A stretch of DNA of 64,000 nucleotides from Serratia nematodiphila DZ0503SBS1 (GCF_000738675.1 NZ_JPUX01000002.1:434001-498000), one strand, 5' to 3'; numbered from the stretch's first letter, positions 55,686 through 64,000 are shown. Notes: generated by a model from the letters alone, not told the origin. Translations and numbers: made by a program.

Positions 55686-56492
55686 ATGGGTCAACTGTTA
55701 CGCCGCCTCGCCGCCTTTCTCGGTCTGATCTCGCCCAAGCGTTACGCTTATCCGGCGTTGGACATCACCCTGCCTGGCGATCGTCGGCTGCATCTGGTGG
55801 GCAGCATCCATATGGGCACCGTCGATATGTCGCCGTTGCCGCCCCGGCTGGCCGCCCGGCTGCAGCAGGCCGACGCGCTGATCGTCGAAGCCGATATCAC
55901 CGACTCCGCCTCCCCTTTCGACCACGCCGAGCTGCAGCCGGAGCTGGAACAGCGCCTGTCCGCCGAAGAATATCAACGGTTGCTGGCGCTGTGCCATGAG
56001 CTGGGTGCCGACCCGCACGCCTTCGCTACCCTGCCCGGCTGGCAGGTGGCGCTGATGATGCAGGCGCGCCAGGCTCAGCGTTTGGGGCTGCGCGCGGAAT
56101 ATGGCGTGGACTATCAGCTGCTGCAAGCCGCCCGGGCGCAGGACAAACCGGTGATCGAACTGGAAGGCGCGCAGCAGCAGCTGGCGATGCTGGAACAATT
56201 GCCGGAGGGCGGCATTGCGCTGCTGCGCGATACGCTGGAGCACTGGCATACCAACGCGCGGCTGCTGCAAACCATGGTGAGCTGGTGGCTGGACGCCAAA
56301 CCGCGCGGTACGCTGGACACGCTGCCCGCCACCTTCAGCGCCGGGCTGTATGACGTGCTGATGCATCAGCGCAATCGCGACTGGCGGCATCAGCTGGAGG
56401 CGCTGCCTGCCGGTGACTATGTGGTGGCGGTTGGCGCATTGCACCTGTACGGCGAGGATAACCTGCCGGCGATGCTGCAGCCGCAGGGGTAA
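55686..56492 (+). CDS. ybaP: YbaP, TraB/GumN-family protein
   Basis: A 268-residue TraB-family protein close to E. coli YbaP: LHLVGSIHMGTVDMSPLP near the N-terminus and VVAVGALHLYGEDNLPAML at the end carry the paired conserved Gly-x-x-His motifs of the Tiki/TraB fold, possibly a metal hydrolase. ADALIVEADI and LMHQRNRDWR are further conserved blocks. The start at 55686 follows AGGAG; the longer frame from 55569 overlaps the copA terminator. Substrate unknown. Confidence 0.9.
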   Translation: MGQLLRRLAAFLGLISPKRYAYPALDITLPGDRRLHLVGSIHMGTVDMSPLPPRLAARLQQADALIVEADITDSASPFDHAELQPELEQRLSAEEYQRLLALCHELGADPHAFATLPGWQVALMMQARQAQRLGLRAEYGVDYQLLQAARAQDKPVIELEGAQQQLAMLEQLPEGGIALLRDTLEHWHTNARLLQTMVSWWLDAKPRGTLDTLPATFSAGLYDVLMHQRNRDWRHQLEALPAGDYVVAVGALHLYGEDNLPAMLQPQG

Positions 56493-56577
56493 AAAAGAGG
56501 CCAATATCGCTATTGGCCAGTCAAAGAGGAATTTCTTGTATTCTAGTTATACGCATAGCAACCGTGTTAACGGTTAC
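56491..56577 (-). ncRNA. chiX: ChiX small RNA
   Basis: Read on the minus strand, the RNA has a 5' hairpin (AACCGT-TAAC-ACGGTT), a single-stranded region containing AAATTCCTCTTTGAC, and a terminator GGCCAATA-GCGA-TATTGGCC followed by T-rich sequence. The middle segment and terminator are nearly the same as E. coli ChiX (MicM/SroB), and the position between ybaP and ybaK is conserved. ChiX is an Hfq-bound RNA that blocks chitoporin mRNA until chitooligosaccharides are present. The 5' end is estimated from the hairpin. Confidence 0.92.
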
Positions 56578-56720
56578 AGTAAACAGGGTAGCAACCCGGT
56601 GAATATCTTGGCAACCCGCTTTATGTAACAGCCGCTCAGGTTGCCGGGCAGGTTGGATTTTTGTATTTTTAAGGCTGGTTATCACCCTTTCCCCACCGGG
56701 GACATTTTGGACAACACATC

Positions 56721-57200
56721 ATGACGCCCGCAGTCGTTCTGCTTGAGAAACAAAAGGTCGCCTTCACCCTCCATCCTTATCACCACGACAGCGACGAAAC
56801 CAACTTCGGCGACGAGGCGGTGAGAAAGCTGGGGCTGGATGCCGATCGGGTTTACAAAACCTTGCTGGTGGCGCTGAACGGCGACGCCAAACACCTGGCG
56901 GTGGCGGTCACGCCGGTCGCGACCCAGTTGGATCTGAAGAAGGTCGCCCGCGCGCTCGGCGCCAAAAAGGCCGAGATGGCCGATCCGCAGTTGGCGCAGC
57001 GCGTCACCGGTTATCTGGTGGGCGGCATCAGCCCGCTGGGGCAGAAAAAACGGCTGCCGACGGTGATCGACAGCCCGGCGCAAGCGTTCACCACCATCTA
57101 CGTTTCCGGCGGCAAACGCGGGCTGGACATCGAACTGGCCGCCGCCGATCTGTGCCGCCTGCTGGCCGGCAGCTTCGCCGACATCGCCAAACGCGACTGA
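56721..57200 (+). CDS. ybaK: YbaK, Cys-tRNA(Pro)/Cys-tRNA(Cys) deacylase
   Basis: A 159-residue protein of the YbaK/EbsC editing fold. It frees cysteine wrongly attached to tRNA-Pro. Conserved parts are [23 protein letters not shown] with the catalytic-region Lys, [32 protein letters not shown] and [17 protein letters not shown]. Length equals E. coli YbaK. No classic strong ribosome site; GGGACATT precedes by about 20 nt. Confidence 0.95.
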   Translation: MTPAVVLLEKQKVAFTLHPYHHDSDETNFGDEAVRKLGLDADRVYKTLLVALNGDAKHLAVAVTPVATQLDLKKVARALGAKKAEMADPQLAQRVTGYLVGGISPLGQKKRLPTVIDSPAQAFTTIYVSGGKRGLDIELAAADLCRLLAGSFADIAKRD

Positions 57201-57210
57201 CGCCGCGCGC

Positions 57211-58677
57211 TCAGCGGCACGCCACCGTGGCGTCACAGGCCGCCAGCGTTTCCACCAGGCGGTCCTCCAGCGCCTTCACCTGCGCGCCCGGCACCAGATA
57301 GTTATTGCTGATGATGGCGAATGCCAGCGGCCGCCCGGTCGCCGAATCGACATAGCCGCTGAGCGACGATACGCCGGTCATGGAACCGCTCTTGGCGTGG
57401 GCGCGCCCCGCCGCCGCGCTGTTCACCATGCGGCTTTGCAGCGTGCCGCCCACCAGCAACCCCGGCTCGCCCGCGACGGGCAAGGCGTGATACCAGTCGG
57501 CGAACCACGGCTGTTTTCTGGCCGCCAGCAGCAGCGTCGTCAGCTGTTGCGGCGTGATCTGGTTCATGCGCGACAGCCCTGAGCCGTCCACCTGGCGATA
57601 CGCGTCGGCCGCGACGCCCTGGCTTTGCACAAATCCGTTTATCGCCCGAAGGCCGGCGGCCCAATCCCCTTTACCCTGCGTCTTGCGGCCCATCGCCTTG
57701 GTCAATATCTCGCCGTAGCCGTTATTGGAGACTTTCAGGAAGGTGACGGCCAGGCGGGAGAGCGGCGGAGAGGTTTTTTCCGCCAGCAGCTGTGCGCCGG
57801 CCGGCGTCACGCCCTCTTCAACCTTGCCGCGCAGAGTGATGCCGTGCGCGCGCAGAGCATGTTGCAATAAGGCGCCGACGACGAGGGACGGTTGATCGAC
57901 GGTAATCAATCGCGAGTTGGCCTCCGCCTGCGCGGCGATGGTGCCGCTGACCACGATCCGGTTGCTGCCCGGCCGGCGCTCGTACGTCAGCGCGGTGTCA
58001 CTACCGGTGGTGGTGCGGTTGACCAGCGTCACCGCGTCATTGGCGGGATAGAAGCTCACCCGTCCCGGCGCGCCGGCGCGGGCGCCCGGCCGCACCGCCA
58101 CCTGCACCACGTTGATATCGCCGCCGGGAGTAAAGGCGTAGTTCAGCGCCGAGATCGGCGCAGCGAAGGCGAAAGGTTCATCGTCCCAGCTCCAACCGGC
58201 GCCGAATGGCGTCTGATCGAAGGCGCCGGCATCCAGCAACAACCGCCCCTGTATATGACGGATGCCGCGCTGTGCCAGCGCTGCGGCGAAGGTGTCGAGA
58301 TCGTCCGGATGCAGCGTCGGGTCACCGCTGCCCTGCAGATAGAGATCCCCTTGCAAGGTGTCGCCACGCTGTTTACCGGCGGTCAACAGCCGGGTTTCAA
58401 AGCGGTAATCGGCCCCCAGCACGCCGAACGCCGCCAGAGAGGTGAACATCTTCATGTTGGAAGCTGGCGCCAAACGCTGATCCGCGTGCGCCTGATACAG
58501 CACGGCGCCGCTCTCGGCATCGCGCACCATCACGCCGCTCGACGCCCCAACCAGCGCCTTGTCCTGGCCGAGGGCCGCCAGCGCCTGGCTGAGGGTTTGT
58601 TCGTGACGTTGGCCGGATGACGAACACCCCGCCAGCGCCACGATGGCGGGCAGCAGCCAGCCTGCGGTTTTCAACAT
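57211..58677 (-). CDS. dacB: D-alanyl-D-alanine carboxypeptidase/endopeptidase (PBP4-type lipoprotein)
   Basis: A 488-residue class C penicillin-binding protein. The catalytic motifs are SxxK at S73-K76 (PASNMKMFTSLAAF), SxN in KVSNNGYGEILTKAM, and KSG in RAHAKSGSMTGVSSLSGYV. The large insert between SxxK and SxN is typical of PBP4/DacB. It trims peptidoglycan cross-links or D-Ala ends in the periplasm. The N-terminus MLKTAGWLLPAIVALAGCSSS has a lipobox (Cys 18), so it is probably an outer-membrane lipoprotein, unlike E. coli DacB, which is soluble. The gene symbol follows family, not strict orthology. Confidence 0.85.
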   Translation of the reverse strand: MLKTAGWLLPAIVALAGCSSSGQRHEQTLSQALAALGQDKALVGASSGVMVRDAESGAVLYQAHADQRLAPASNMKMFTSLAAFGVLGADYRFETRLLTAGKQRGDTLQGDLYLQGSGDPTLHPDDLDTFAAALAQRGIRHIQGRLLLDAGAFDQTPFGAGWSWDDEPFAFAAPISALNYAFTPGGDINVVQVAVRPGARAGAPGRVSFYPANDAVTLVNRTTTGSDTALTYERRPGSNRIVVSGTIAAQAEANSRLITVDQPSLVVGALLQHALRAHGITLRGKVEEGVTPAGAQLLAEKTSPPLSRLAVTFLKVSNNGYGEILTKAMGRKTQGKGDWAAGLRAINGFVQSQGVAADAYRQVDGSGLSRMNQITPQQLTTLLLAARKQPWFADWYHALPVAGEPGLLVGGTLQSRMVNSAAAGRAHAKSGSMTGVSSLSGYVDSATGRPLAFAIISNNYLVPGAQVKALEDRLVETLAACDATVACR

Positions 58678-59031
58678 GTCATCTTCCTGTTTGCGTTATC
58701 AAAACCAAATTGTCGCTCAGGCTATCATTGGAAGGCGGCGGCGTCCTGTTTTCCATTCACTAAACAACGATTTTTGCTTATTGATATTATAAAACAAGCA
58801 ATAATAAGAATTGCTAAACAATCAAGGCAATAAAGTTTGAATATGAACTATATTATGTGAAATAACCTTTAATATAATGTTAATGTTTTTAATGTGTCTT
58901 GTTGACAATAAACAAAGCCAAAGCTATCGTTACTCCCCATTAAAACTCACAACCTATTATTAATAACAATTTACTTATATGAATTTTAAAATGTGATCTC
59001 ACTCACTGACTTCCATAGGGAATAACACGCC
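58678..59031. other. AT-rich control region of the ferredoxin-N-oxygenase-NRPS operon
   Basis: 354 bases between divergent genes, strongly AT rich from 58760 onward. The right half contains the proposed operon promoter. No gene is seen. Confidence 0.55.
58902..58930 (+). promoter_or_regulatory. Candidate promoter of the ferredoxin-NRPS operon
   Basis: A perfect TTGACA -35 box (58902-58907), a 17-bp spacer and TATCGT (58925-58930, four of six matches to TATAAT). Transcription would start near 58937, about 95 nt before the ferredoxin ATG. The long AT-rich leader leaves room for regulation. Confidence 0.55.
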
Positions 59032-59316
59032 ATGTCTGAAAATACAGGGCCCGATGGTCATCAAGTTATTTTTGATGGCGCGGGCATCGGTGACTTTTGT
59101 CCTGAAACGTCGCTGCTTGAAAACTTTGAAAGATTAAATATCGACATTCCCAACCTATGCCGAAAGGGGAGGTGCGGCTGTTGCAAATTACTTCTAATCA
59201 GCGGAAATATACGCCATGAAAAACAGAGTGCCTTATGCGAAGAGGAGTTAGAAGAGAATATTATTCTGGCCTGCTGCGCCTATTCACAATCGGATATTGA
59301 AATAGAACTCTATTAA
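59032..59316 (+). CDS. Plant-type [2Fe-2S] ferredoxin
   Basis: A 94-residue ferredoxin. The cluster ligands follow the plant-type pattern C-X4-C-X2-C-X29-C: C43, C48, C51 and C81 (NLCRKGRCGCCKLLL and ILACCAYS). No reductase domain is attached. As the first gene of the operon, only 13 nt before the AurF-like oxygenase, it is the likely electron donor for that di-iron enzyme (inference). Codon use is more AT rich than in backbone genes. Start ATG follows a weak AGGGA site. Confidence 0.9.
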   Translation: MSENTGPDGHQVIFDGAGIGDFCPETSLLENFERLNIDIPNLCRKGRCGCCKLLLISGNIRHEKQSALCEEELEENIILACCAYSQSDIEIELY

Positions 59317-59329
59317 TAAGGATTAACCG

Positions 59330-60265
59330 ATGAGCCTCATTGAAACCACGTTGAAAAAATGGGATCGCGCCGCGATTGTTCGCTCCCGCCCGCGTCGCCT
59401 TCTCAACGAACAGGACAGCCAATCAACCCTTTTCTTCCCCCTCGAACGTCTGCCGCTGTGCCTCCATCCGCGCGTTGCCGCGCTCGGTGAACAAGCCTTG
59501 CGCTATATTCAGGTACAAACCCTCTACCATTACCTGAATGGCATCGCCAACATCGAGTTGGATATCATCAATGATTCCAGTTACAAGCTCTATAAAAACG
59601 CGGTCGGCGTAGACTTTCCGCTTGAAATGCGCTTAGACGCGCTGACTGTGGTCGTGGATGAGTCCTATCACGCCCTGGTGGCGCTGGATCTGATCAATCA
59701 GGTAGAGCAGATGACGTCCATTGCGCCGCTGCCGATGCCAAAAGATACCGAGGCCTCCTATGCCCTGGCTCAATCGTTGGCAATGGGGGACGAACGTCTG
59801 CGCGAACTGCTGCGACTGGTTTGCGTGTCCCTGTCGGAGCAGGCGCTGACGACCGATCTGATCGATGTGATCAACAACGAAGATATTTTCCCGACCTTCT
59901 ATCTGGTGATGAAAGATCACGTTGCGGATGAAGGCCGCCATGCCCGCTTCTCACAGCAGGTGCTGAGCCATATCTGGCGCCACAGCGACGCGGCGACCAA
60001 GCAAGCGTTGCAACAACCGATTTTGGCTTTCCTGGAAGGCTACGCAACCGACGCTATCGCCAAAGATTTCAGCGCCTGCATGTTGCGCCAACTAGGACTG
60101 ACAGAAGCGGAAATTATCGACATCATCGCAGACACTTATCCAGCAACGCATGTTAAACCGTGGGAAACCAATAATATCGTCACGGAGCAAATGTTGGTGG
60201 CGCTGAATAAATCGGGCATTCTGGCTGATTTGCCTATCGCCGATGCGCTGCATGCAACAATCTAA
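59330..60265 (+). CDS. AurF-family di-iron N-oxygenase
   Basis: A 311-residue helical protein with both di-iron motifs of p-aminobenzoate N-oxygenase AurF intact: E76-X33-D110-E111-S-Y-H114 and E170-X29-D200-E201-G-R-H204 (family pattern EX28-37DEXXH, twice). AurF oxidises an amine to hydroxylamine and nitro using O2 and a reductant. Related enzymes with an NRPS make N-oxidised signals such as the diazeniumdiolates of the ham/mgo/pvf clusters. Here the substrate is probably an amino acid or its carrier-bound form. AAGGA precedes the start. 68 nt separate it from the NRPS. Confidence 0.88.
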   Translation: MSLIETTLKKWDRAAIVRSRPRRLLNEQDSQSTLFFPLERLPLCLHPRVAALGEQALRYIQVQTLYHYLNGIANIELDIINDSSYKLYKNAVGVDFPLEMRLDALTVVVDESYHALVALDLINQVEQMTSIAPLPMPKDTEASYALAQSLAMGDERLRELLRLVCVSLSEQALTTDLIDVINNEDIFPTFYLVMKDHVADEGRHARFSQQVLSHIWRHSDAATKQALQQPILAFLEGYATDAIAKDFSACMLRQLGLTEAEIIDIIADTYPATHVKPWETNNIVTEQMLVALNKSGILADLPIADALHATI

Positions 60266-60333
60266 TTAACCGGTATAAAAATCCAGCACCTTTGATATTC
60301 CGCAAGGGAAACCATTATTCTCAGGAAGCAAAA

Positions 60334-63300
60334 ATGGAATTACTTCATATTGGCTATTTCGGCGACAGTGCCTGCGGTAAATTATTAACCGACGAAATCC
60401 GGGAATACGGCCATCAGGTTAGCTTTATCAGTCTCGAACACCGTCCAACCGAAAAGCTCGACCTTATTATCACCACTGAAAATAACGCTGAAACAATACG
60501 ACGACTGCAACAGCAGGGAAAAAATCTGCTGACGCTCGCAACCAATAAAAAAAATATTAACGACATTGACACCCTGCAAAACCAAGAACACTTTTCTCTG
60601 TACTTTAGCTCCGCCGGCCAGGCCGCTTATCTGTGCGATGCGCTGTCGGATATGGCCGCTGACGCCCAACTTCCCCTGCTGCAGGAAAGGCTTGTCGACA
60701 TTGTGGTCGAGCTGTCGCGTGGCGGTATACCGCCGGTACAAGAACTTCCCTACCGCTTGGCGCGTAAATACTATGCCGAATCACCGACGCGCATGCGCGA
60801 ATTGACTGCATTGCTGATGGAACGTCTTGGCGATCAGATGCAGGGACGTTGCGGCAGCGATCTCTGCCATCTCACCTGGCAACCCGGCGCCGACTTCCAT
60901 ACGGTGCCGGTAGCGGACATCACGTCCCCCGCACAGCTGCAACATTTCTTCTTTAATGAAACCGGCGCGCTCAAACAGGGACGCTACGCCCAGCCACGAG
61001 TGATGGTCGACGTAGCGGCTTGCGGTGACGGCACTCAGCTTACCCTGTATGGCGACGACATGCGTTTCAACGCGTTCACCGACTATCTTGACGCGCTATT
61101 GGCAGATCCGGCCGATCCCGTCGCCGCGCCCATTGTTACTCAACCTCAAACGTTACATCGCCTGAGCCAATTCAACGCAACCGACGATGCCGAGCTCCTG
61201 GCGCACGACGTCATCGCTTTGTTCCGCCACGCCGCCGCCGCTCATCCGCAACAGGCCGCGCTGCATGCCGATGGCCAGACATACAGCTATGGAGAAATCG
61301 ATCGCGCCTCGGATCAGTTTGCCTGTTGGCTGCTTGAACACAGCGGCGCCGCCAGTTCGGTCGTCGCCGTCTCGATGGACAAGTCAGCGACGCTGCTGAT
61401 CGTGCTGTTGGGGATACTGAAAAGCAATAAAACCTATGTACTGCTCGACCCGCAGGCGCCAGCGGCACGCAATCAAAGCATTCTTGACGACGTACAGCCC
61501 GCGCTGATTTTGGCCGACTCGCCATTGCACTCCGGCGACGCGCCGTGCATTGCGCCATCAAGCATTGATTACCGTTCGCTGAACATCCATGCGGAGCAAC
61601 TCCCTCAATCGCGAGACGCTCTGGCTTACGTCTGCTATACCTCCGGGACGACAGGCAAGCCCAAAGGCGTCATGATCGGGCGTGAAGGCCTGAGCAACGT
61701 GGCGCAAAACCACCGCGATTTCATTGGACTGGCGCAAGGCAGCCGCGTGCTGGCCATCGCCTCGCTGGGTTTCGACGCCTTCGGCTGGGACGTCTATGGC
61801 GCGTTAGTCAGCGGCGCGACGCTTTATCTTGCGCCCTCGGAGCTGCATACCGATGTCGGCGCGCTGCACGACTATCTGACTCAACACGATATCGGCCATA
61901 TCACTATTACGCCGGCAATTCTGGAATTGTTGCCCCGCGAAATGTGGCCGGGACTGCGGACGATGATCGTCATGGGAGACGCCCCGCCTGCGGACGTCGT
62001 CGCCTGGTGGGCCGAGCGCACCCGATTGTGCAACGGTTACGGGCCGACCGAGGCTTCCATTGCCACTTCGCTGTGCGAGTATCGTCCCGGCGTTCCCTGG
62101 AACTGCATTGGCAAACCGCTGAAAAACTACCGTTGCCACATCCTTGATCTCCACCATAATCCACTGCCGGTCGGTTTTGAGGGCGAACTGTGCATCGCCG
62201 GCAGCGGCCTGGCGCACGGTTACCTGCATCAAGAGGCGCTGAGCGCAGAGAAGTTCATTATCTGTCGGCTGCCGTATATGGCGGCCGAAGAGCGTCTTTA
62301 TCGAACCGGCGACATCGCCAAATGGGACGAACAGGGCAACATTATTTTCGTCGGCCGCCGTGATCACCAGGTGAAGATACGCGGAGTGCGCATCGAGATG
62401 GGAGAAGTGGAAAGCGCCGTCCGCAGTCATCCACTGGTTGAAAGCGCCTGCGTGGTCGCTCGCAGCCAGCCCTCGGGCAAAATTCTCGCCGCCTTCGTGC
62501 AACCCGCTTCGCCTGAGCTGACGATCGACGCGCTGCGTCACGCGTTGGTCACACTGCTCCACCCCGCCGCGATCCCCAGCGTCTTTATTTTCTTGCCGGC
62601 GCTGCCGCTGACCATCAATGGCAAGATCGCCCGCCAACAGTTGGAAAACTGGCCACTGGATGAGCGGAATGAGCGCCTGACGCCGCCGGAAACCGAAACG
62701 GAGGCCATTCTCGAGCGCATCGTGGCCAACGCGATCGGCTGTCCGCAAGCCGACGTCACCCAGGAGTTCATCAACCTGGGCGCGCACTCGCTGACAATGA
62801 GCAAAATCGTCGCGCTCGTCGCACGCGATCTTTGCTGCCACCTGAGCATCGCCGATCTGTTCCGCCACAATACGGTGCGCAAACTGGCCGAATATATCGA
62901 GAATAAGGCCGTTGCCGCAGAGCGCGCCATCGCGATCTGCGACGAACGCCGCGCGCCGCTCAGCCCACAGCAGAACCTGCTTTGGTACCTGAGCGCATTG
63001 AATCCTGACGATTGCAGTTACAACCTGCCGCTGGCGATAGACATCCAGGGCCCGCTTGATCTGGGGCGCTTTGAGCAGGCGATCAATTTTATTTATGAAA
63101 AACATGAAAGCCTGCGCACTCGTTTCAGCGAAACCGACGGTGTCGCCTATCAGTTGGCAGAACCGCATACCCCGATTCGCCTTGCCGATCACTGGGTGGA
63201 CGGCCAAACGCTGTCGGCAGAAAAGTGGGTGCGCCAACTGTGTGCCACGCCTTTCGACATCACCGCTCGCCCGCCGCTGGTGCTTCGGCTGGTCCAGTAT

Positions 63301-64000
63301 CATCAGCAGCACCATGTTTTGATTTGGGTAAAACACAACATTATTACCGACGCCTGGAGCGAACAACTGATCCTTAACGATCTGTGGCAGCGCTATAACG
63401 AGCTTGACGATCACCACGGCTTGGACGCACCGCAACCGCAGATTCAAACTATCGACATCGTCAATAGCGGCATCGCGTCACCTGCGCCGGCGGATGTCGC
63501 TTATTGGCAACAGCAACTGCAAGACTGCCGCGAACTGGACTTCCCGCTGGATAAACCGCGCCCGCTGATGCCGACGCACGCCGGAGAGCGCATCCATTAT
63601 CAGCTGCAGCCTGACGTGGCCGGTCTGCTGGCGTCACGAGGCAAAGCGCTGGGCGCCACGCCTTTCGCCTTGCTCTGCGCGGCATTAAGTTTGCTGCTCA
63701 GCCGTTATACCCAGCAGCAGGATATCGTCATCGGCACCGCCATCGCAGCGCGGGATAACCTGGATCAGGCGCAGGTCAGCGGCTTCCACGTCAATACCGT
63801 ACCGCTGCGTATCCGACTGAGCGAACAGGACACTCTGGCCGGACTGATCGGTAACATGATGGAAACCTGCATCGGCGCCTACCAGCATCAGCAGCTCTCC
63901 TTCGACCGGATCTTGCACCAGATCGAATACGAACGGATGTCGAACAAAAATCCGTTATTCCAGATCATGGCTATCCTGCAGAACGCCGGTGACGTATGCC
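60334..64000 (+). CDS. Nonribosomal peptide synthetase, N-terminal part (cut by window end)
   Basis: An open frame of 1222 codons to the window edge. Order: an unassigned N-terminal region (1-290), adenylation domain (about 290-770; YTSGTTGKPKGV at 435-446, NGYGPTE at 567-573, catalytic K764), carrier domain with S819 in LGAHSL, then a condensation domain from about 875 (PLSPQQNLLWYL). Specificity residues read by hand are D481 A482 W485 T524 I545 M547 G568 I576 A577 K764, sharing seven of ten with the GrsA phenylalanine code. The condensation motif HHxxxDG reads HNIITDA (1001-1007), so the catalytic His is Asn. AGGAAG precedes the start. Confidence 0.92.
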   Translation, partial: MELLHIGYFGDSACGKLLTDEIREYGHQVSFISLEHRPTEKLDLIITTENNAETIRRLQQQGKNLLTLATNKKNINDIDTLQNQEHFSLYFSSAGQAAYLCDALSDMAADAQLPLLQERLVDIVVELSRGGIPPVQELPYRLARKYYAESPTRMRELTALLMERLGDQMQGRCGSDLCHLTWQPGADFHTVPVADITSPAQLQHFFFNETGALKQGRYAQPRVMVDVAACGDGTQLTLYGDDMRFNAFTDYLDALLADPADPVAAPIVTQPQTLHRLSQFNATDDAELLAHDVIALFRHAAAAHPQQAALHADGQTYSYGEIDRASDQFACWLLEHSGAASSVVAVSMDKSATLLIVLLGILKSNKTYVLLDPQAPAARNQSILDDVQPALILADSPLHSGDAPCIAPSSIDYRSLNIHAEQLPQSRDALAYVCYTSGTTGKPKGVMIGREGLSNVAQNHRDFIGLAQGSRVLAIASLGFDAFGWDVYGALVSGATLYLAPSELHTDVGALHDYLTQHDIGHITITPAILELLPREMWPGLRTMIVMGDAPPADVVAWWAERTRLCNGYGPTEASIATSLCEYRPGVPWNCIGKPLKNYRCHILDLHHNPLPVGFEGELCIAGSGLAHGYLHQEALSAEKFIICRLPYMAAEERLYRTGDIAKWDEQGNIIFVGRRDHQVKIRGVRIEMGEVESAVRSHPLVESACVVARSQPSGKILAAFVQPASPELTIDALRHALVTLLHPAAIPSVFIFLPALPLTINGKIARQQLENWPLDERNERLTPPETETEAILERIVANAIGCPQADVTQEFINLGAHSLTMSKIVALVARDLCCHLSIADLFRHNTVRKLAEYIENKAVAAERAIAICDERRAPLSPQQNLLWYLSALNPDDCSYNLPLAIDIQGPLDLGRFEQAINFIYEKHESLRTRFSETDGVAYQLAEPHTPIRLADHWVDGQTLSAEKWVRQLCATPFDITARPPLVLRLVQYHQQHHVLIWVKHNIITDAWSEQLILNDLWQRYNELDDHHGLDAPQPQIQTIDIVNSGIASPAPADVAYWQQQLQDCRELDFPLDKPRPLMPTHAGERIHYQLQPDVAGLLASRGKALGATPFALLCAALSLLLSRYTQQQDIVIGTAIAARDNLDQAQVSGFHVNTVPLRIRLSEQDTLAGLIGNMMETCIGAYQHQQLSFDRILHQIEYERMSNKNPLFQIMAILQNAGDVC

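Noticed and set aside
61804..63447. 547-codon minus-strand open frame opposite the NRPS
   Set aside because: Antisense to clear adenylation, carrier and condensation motifs on the plus strand; shadow composition.

Overview
The window is an enterobacterial chromosome segment, almost certainly Serratia marcescens. The complete red-pigment (prodigiosin) operon pigA-pigN lies between cueR and copA. The flanking gene order matches the Escherichia coli backbone: argU-folD-ybcJ-cysS-ppiB-lpxH-purE-purK, ybbP-ybbA-tesA-ybbO-ybbN, qmcA-ybbJ-cueR, and copA-ybaP-chiX-ybaK. Coding DNA is GC rich with strong third-position G/C bias, which explains the many long antisense shadow frames. Several AT-rich blocks interrupt this backbone and look horizontally acquired.

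Layout. 1-2.5 kb: the end of a polar amino-acid ABC importer operon (binding protein, acetyltransferase, permease, ATPase). 2.5-8.7 kb: assorted single genes (glyoxalase-fold protein, cold-shock-domain protein, small zinc ribbon, MASE1-GGDEF cyclase, WrbA-like flavoprotein, ArnT-like membrane glycosyltransferase, small membrane protein). The spacer at 5.4-6.0 kb holds two tandem terminator-ended structures on the minus strand that may be small RNAs. 8.8-13.8 kb: an accessory block next to argU (LysR regulator, FMN reductase, isochorismatase-like hydrolase, SnoaL-like protein, membrane protein, AraC regulator). Two copies of one palindromic operator lie in its divergent promoter region. 14.0-20.5 kb: housekeeping genes, including a PurR box before purE and a possible attenuator before cysS. 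20.6-22.4 kb: an AT-rich lipoprotein hydrolase insertion. 22.4-31.3 kb: ybb genes, an ERIC-like repeat, cfa, qmcA-ybbJ and cueR.

31.7-52.6 kb: the pig operon. PigI, PigG, PigA, PigJ, PigH, PigM, PigF and PigN make 4-methoxy-2,2'-bipyrrole-5-carbaldehyde (MBC). PigD, PigE and PigB make 2-methyl-3-pentylpyrrole (MAP), and PigC joins the two halves. PigL arms the carrier proteins and PigK is an accessory protein. A hairpin ends the operon, and a CueR-type promoter then drives copA.

55.6-58.7 kb: ybaP, the ChiX small RNA, ybaK and a PBP4-type peptidase. From 59.0 kb to the window end there is a second, apparently uncharacterised biosynthetic operon. It encodes a plant-type [2Fe-2S] ferredoxin, an AurF-type di-iron N-oxygenase with both metal-binding motifs intact, and a nonribosomal peptide synthetase cut by the window edge. 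The synthetase has an unassigned ~290-residue N-terminus, an adenylation domain with a code close to that of phenylalanine, a carrier domain, and a condensation domain whose catalytic histidine is replaced by asparagine. This is the strongest candidate for a new system in the window.
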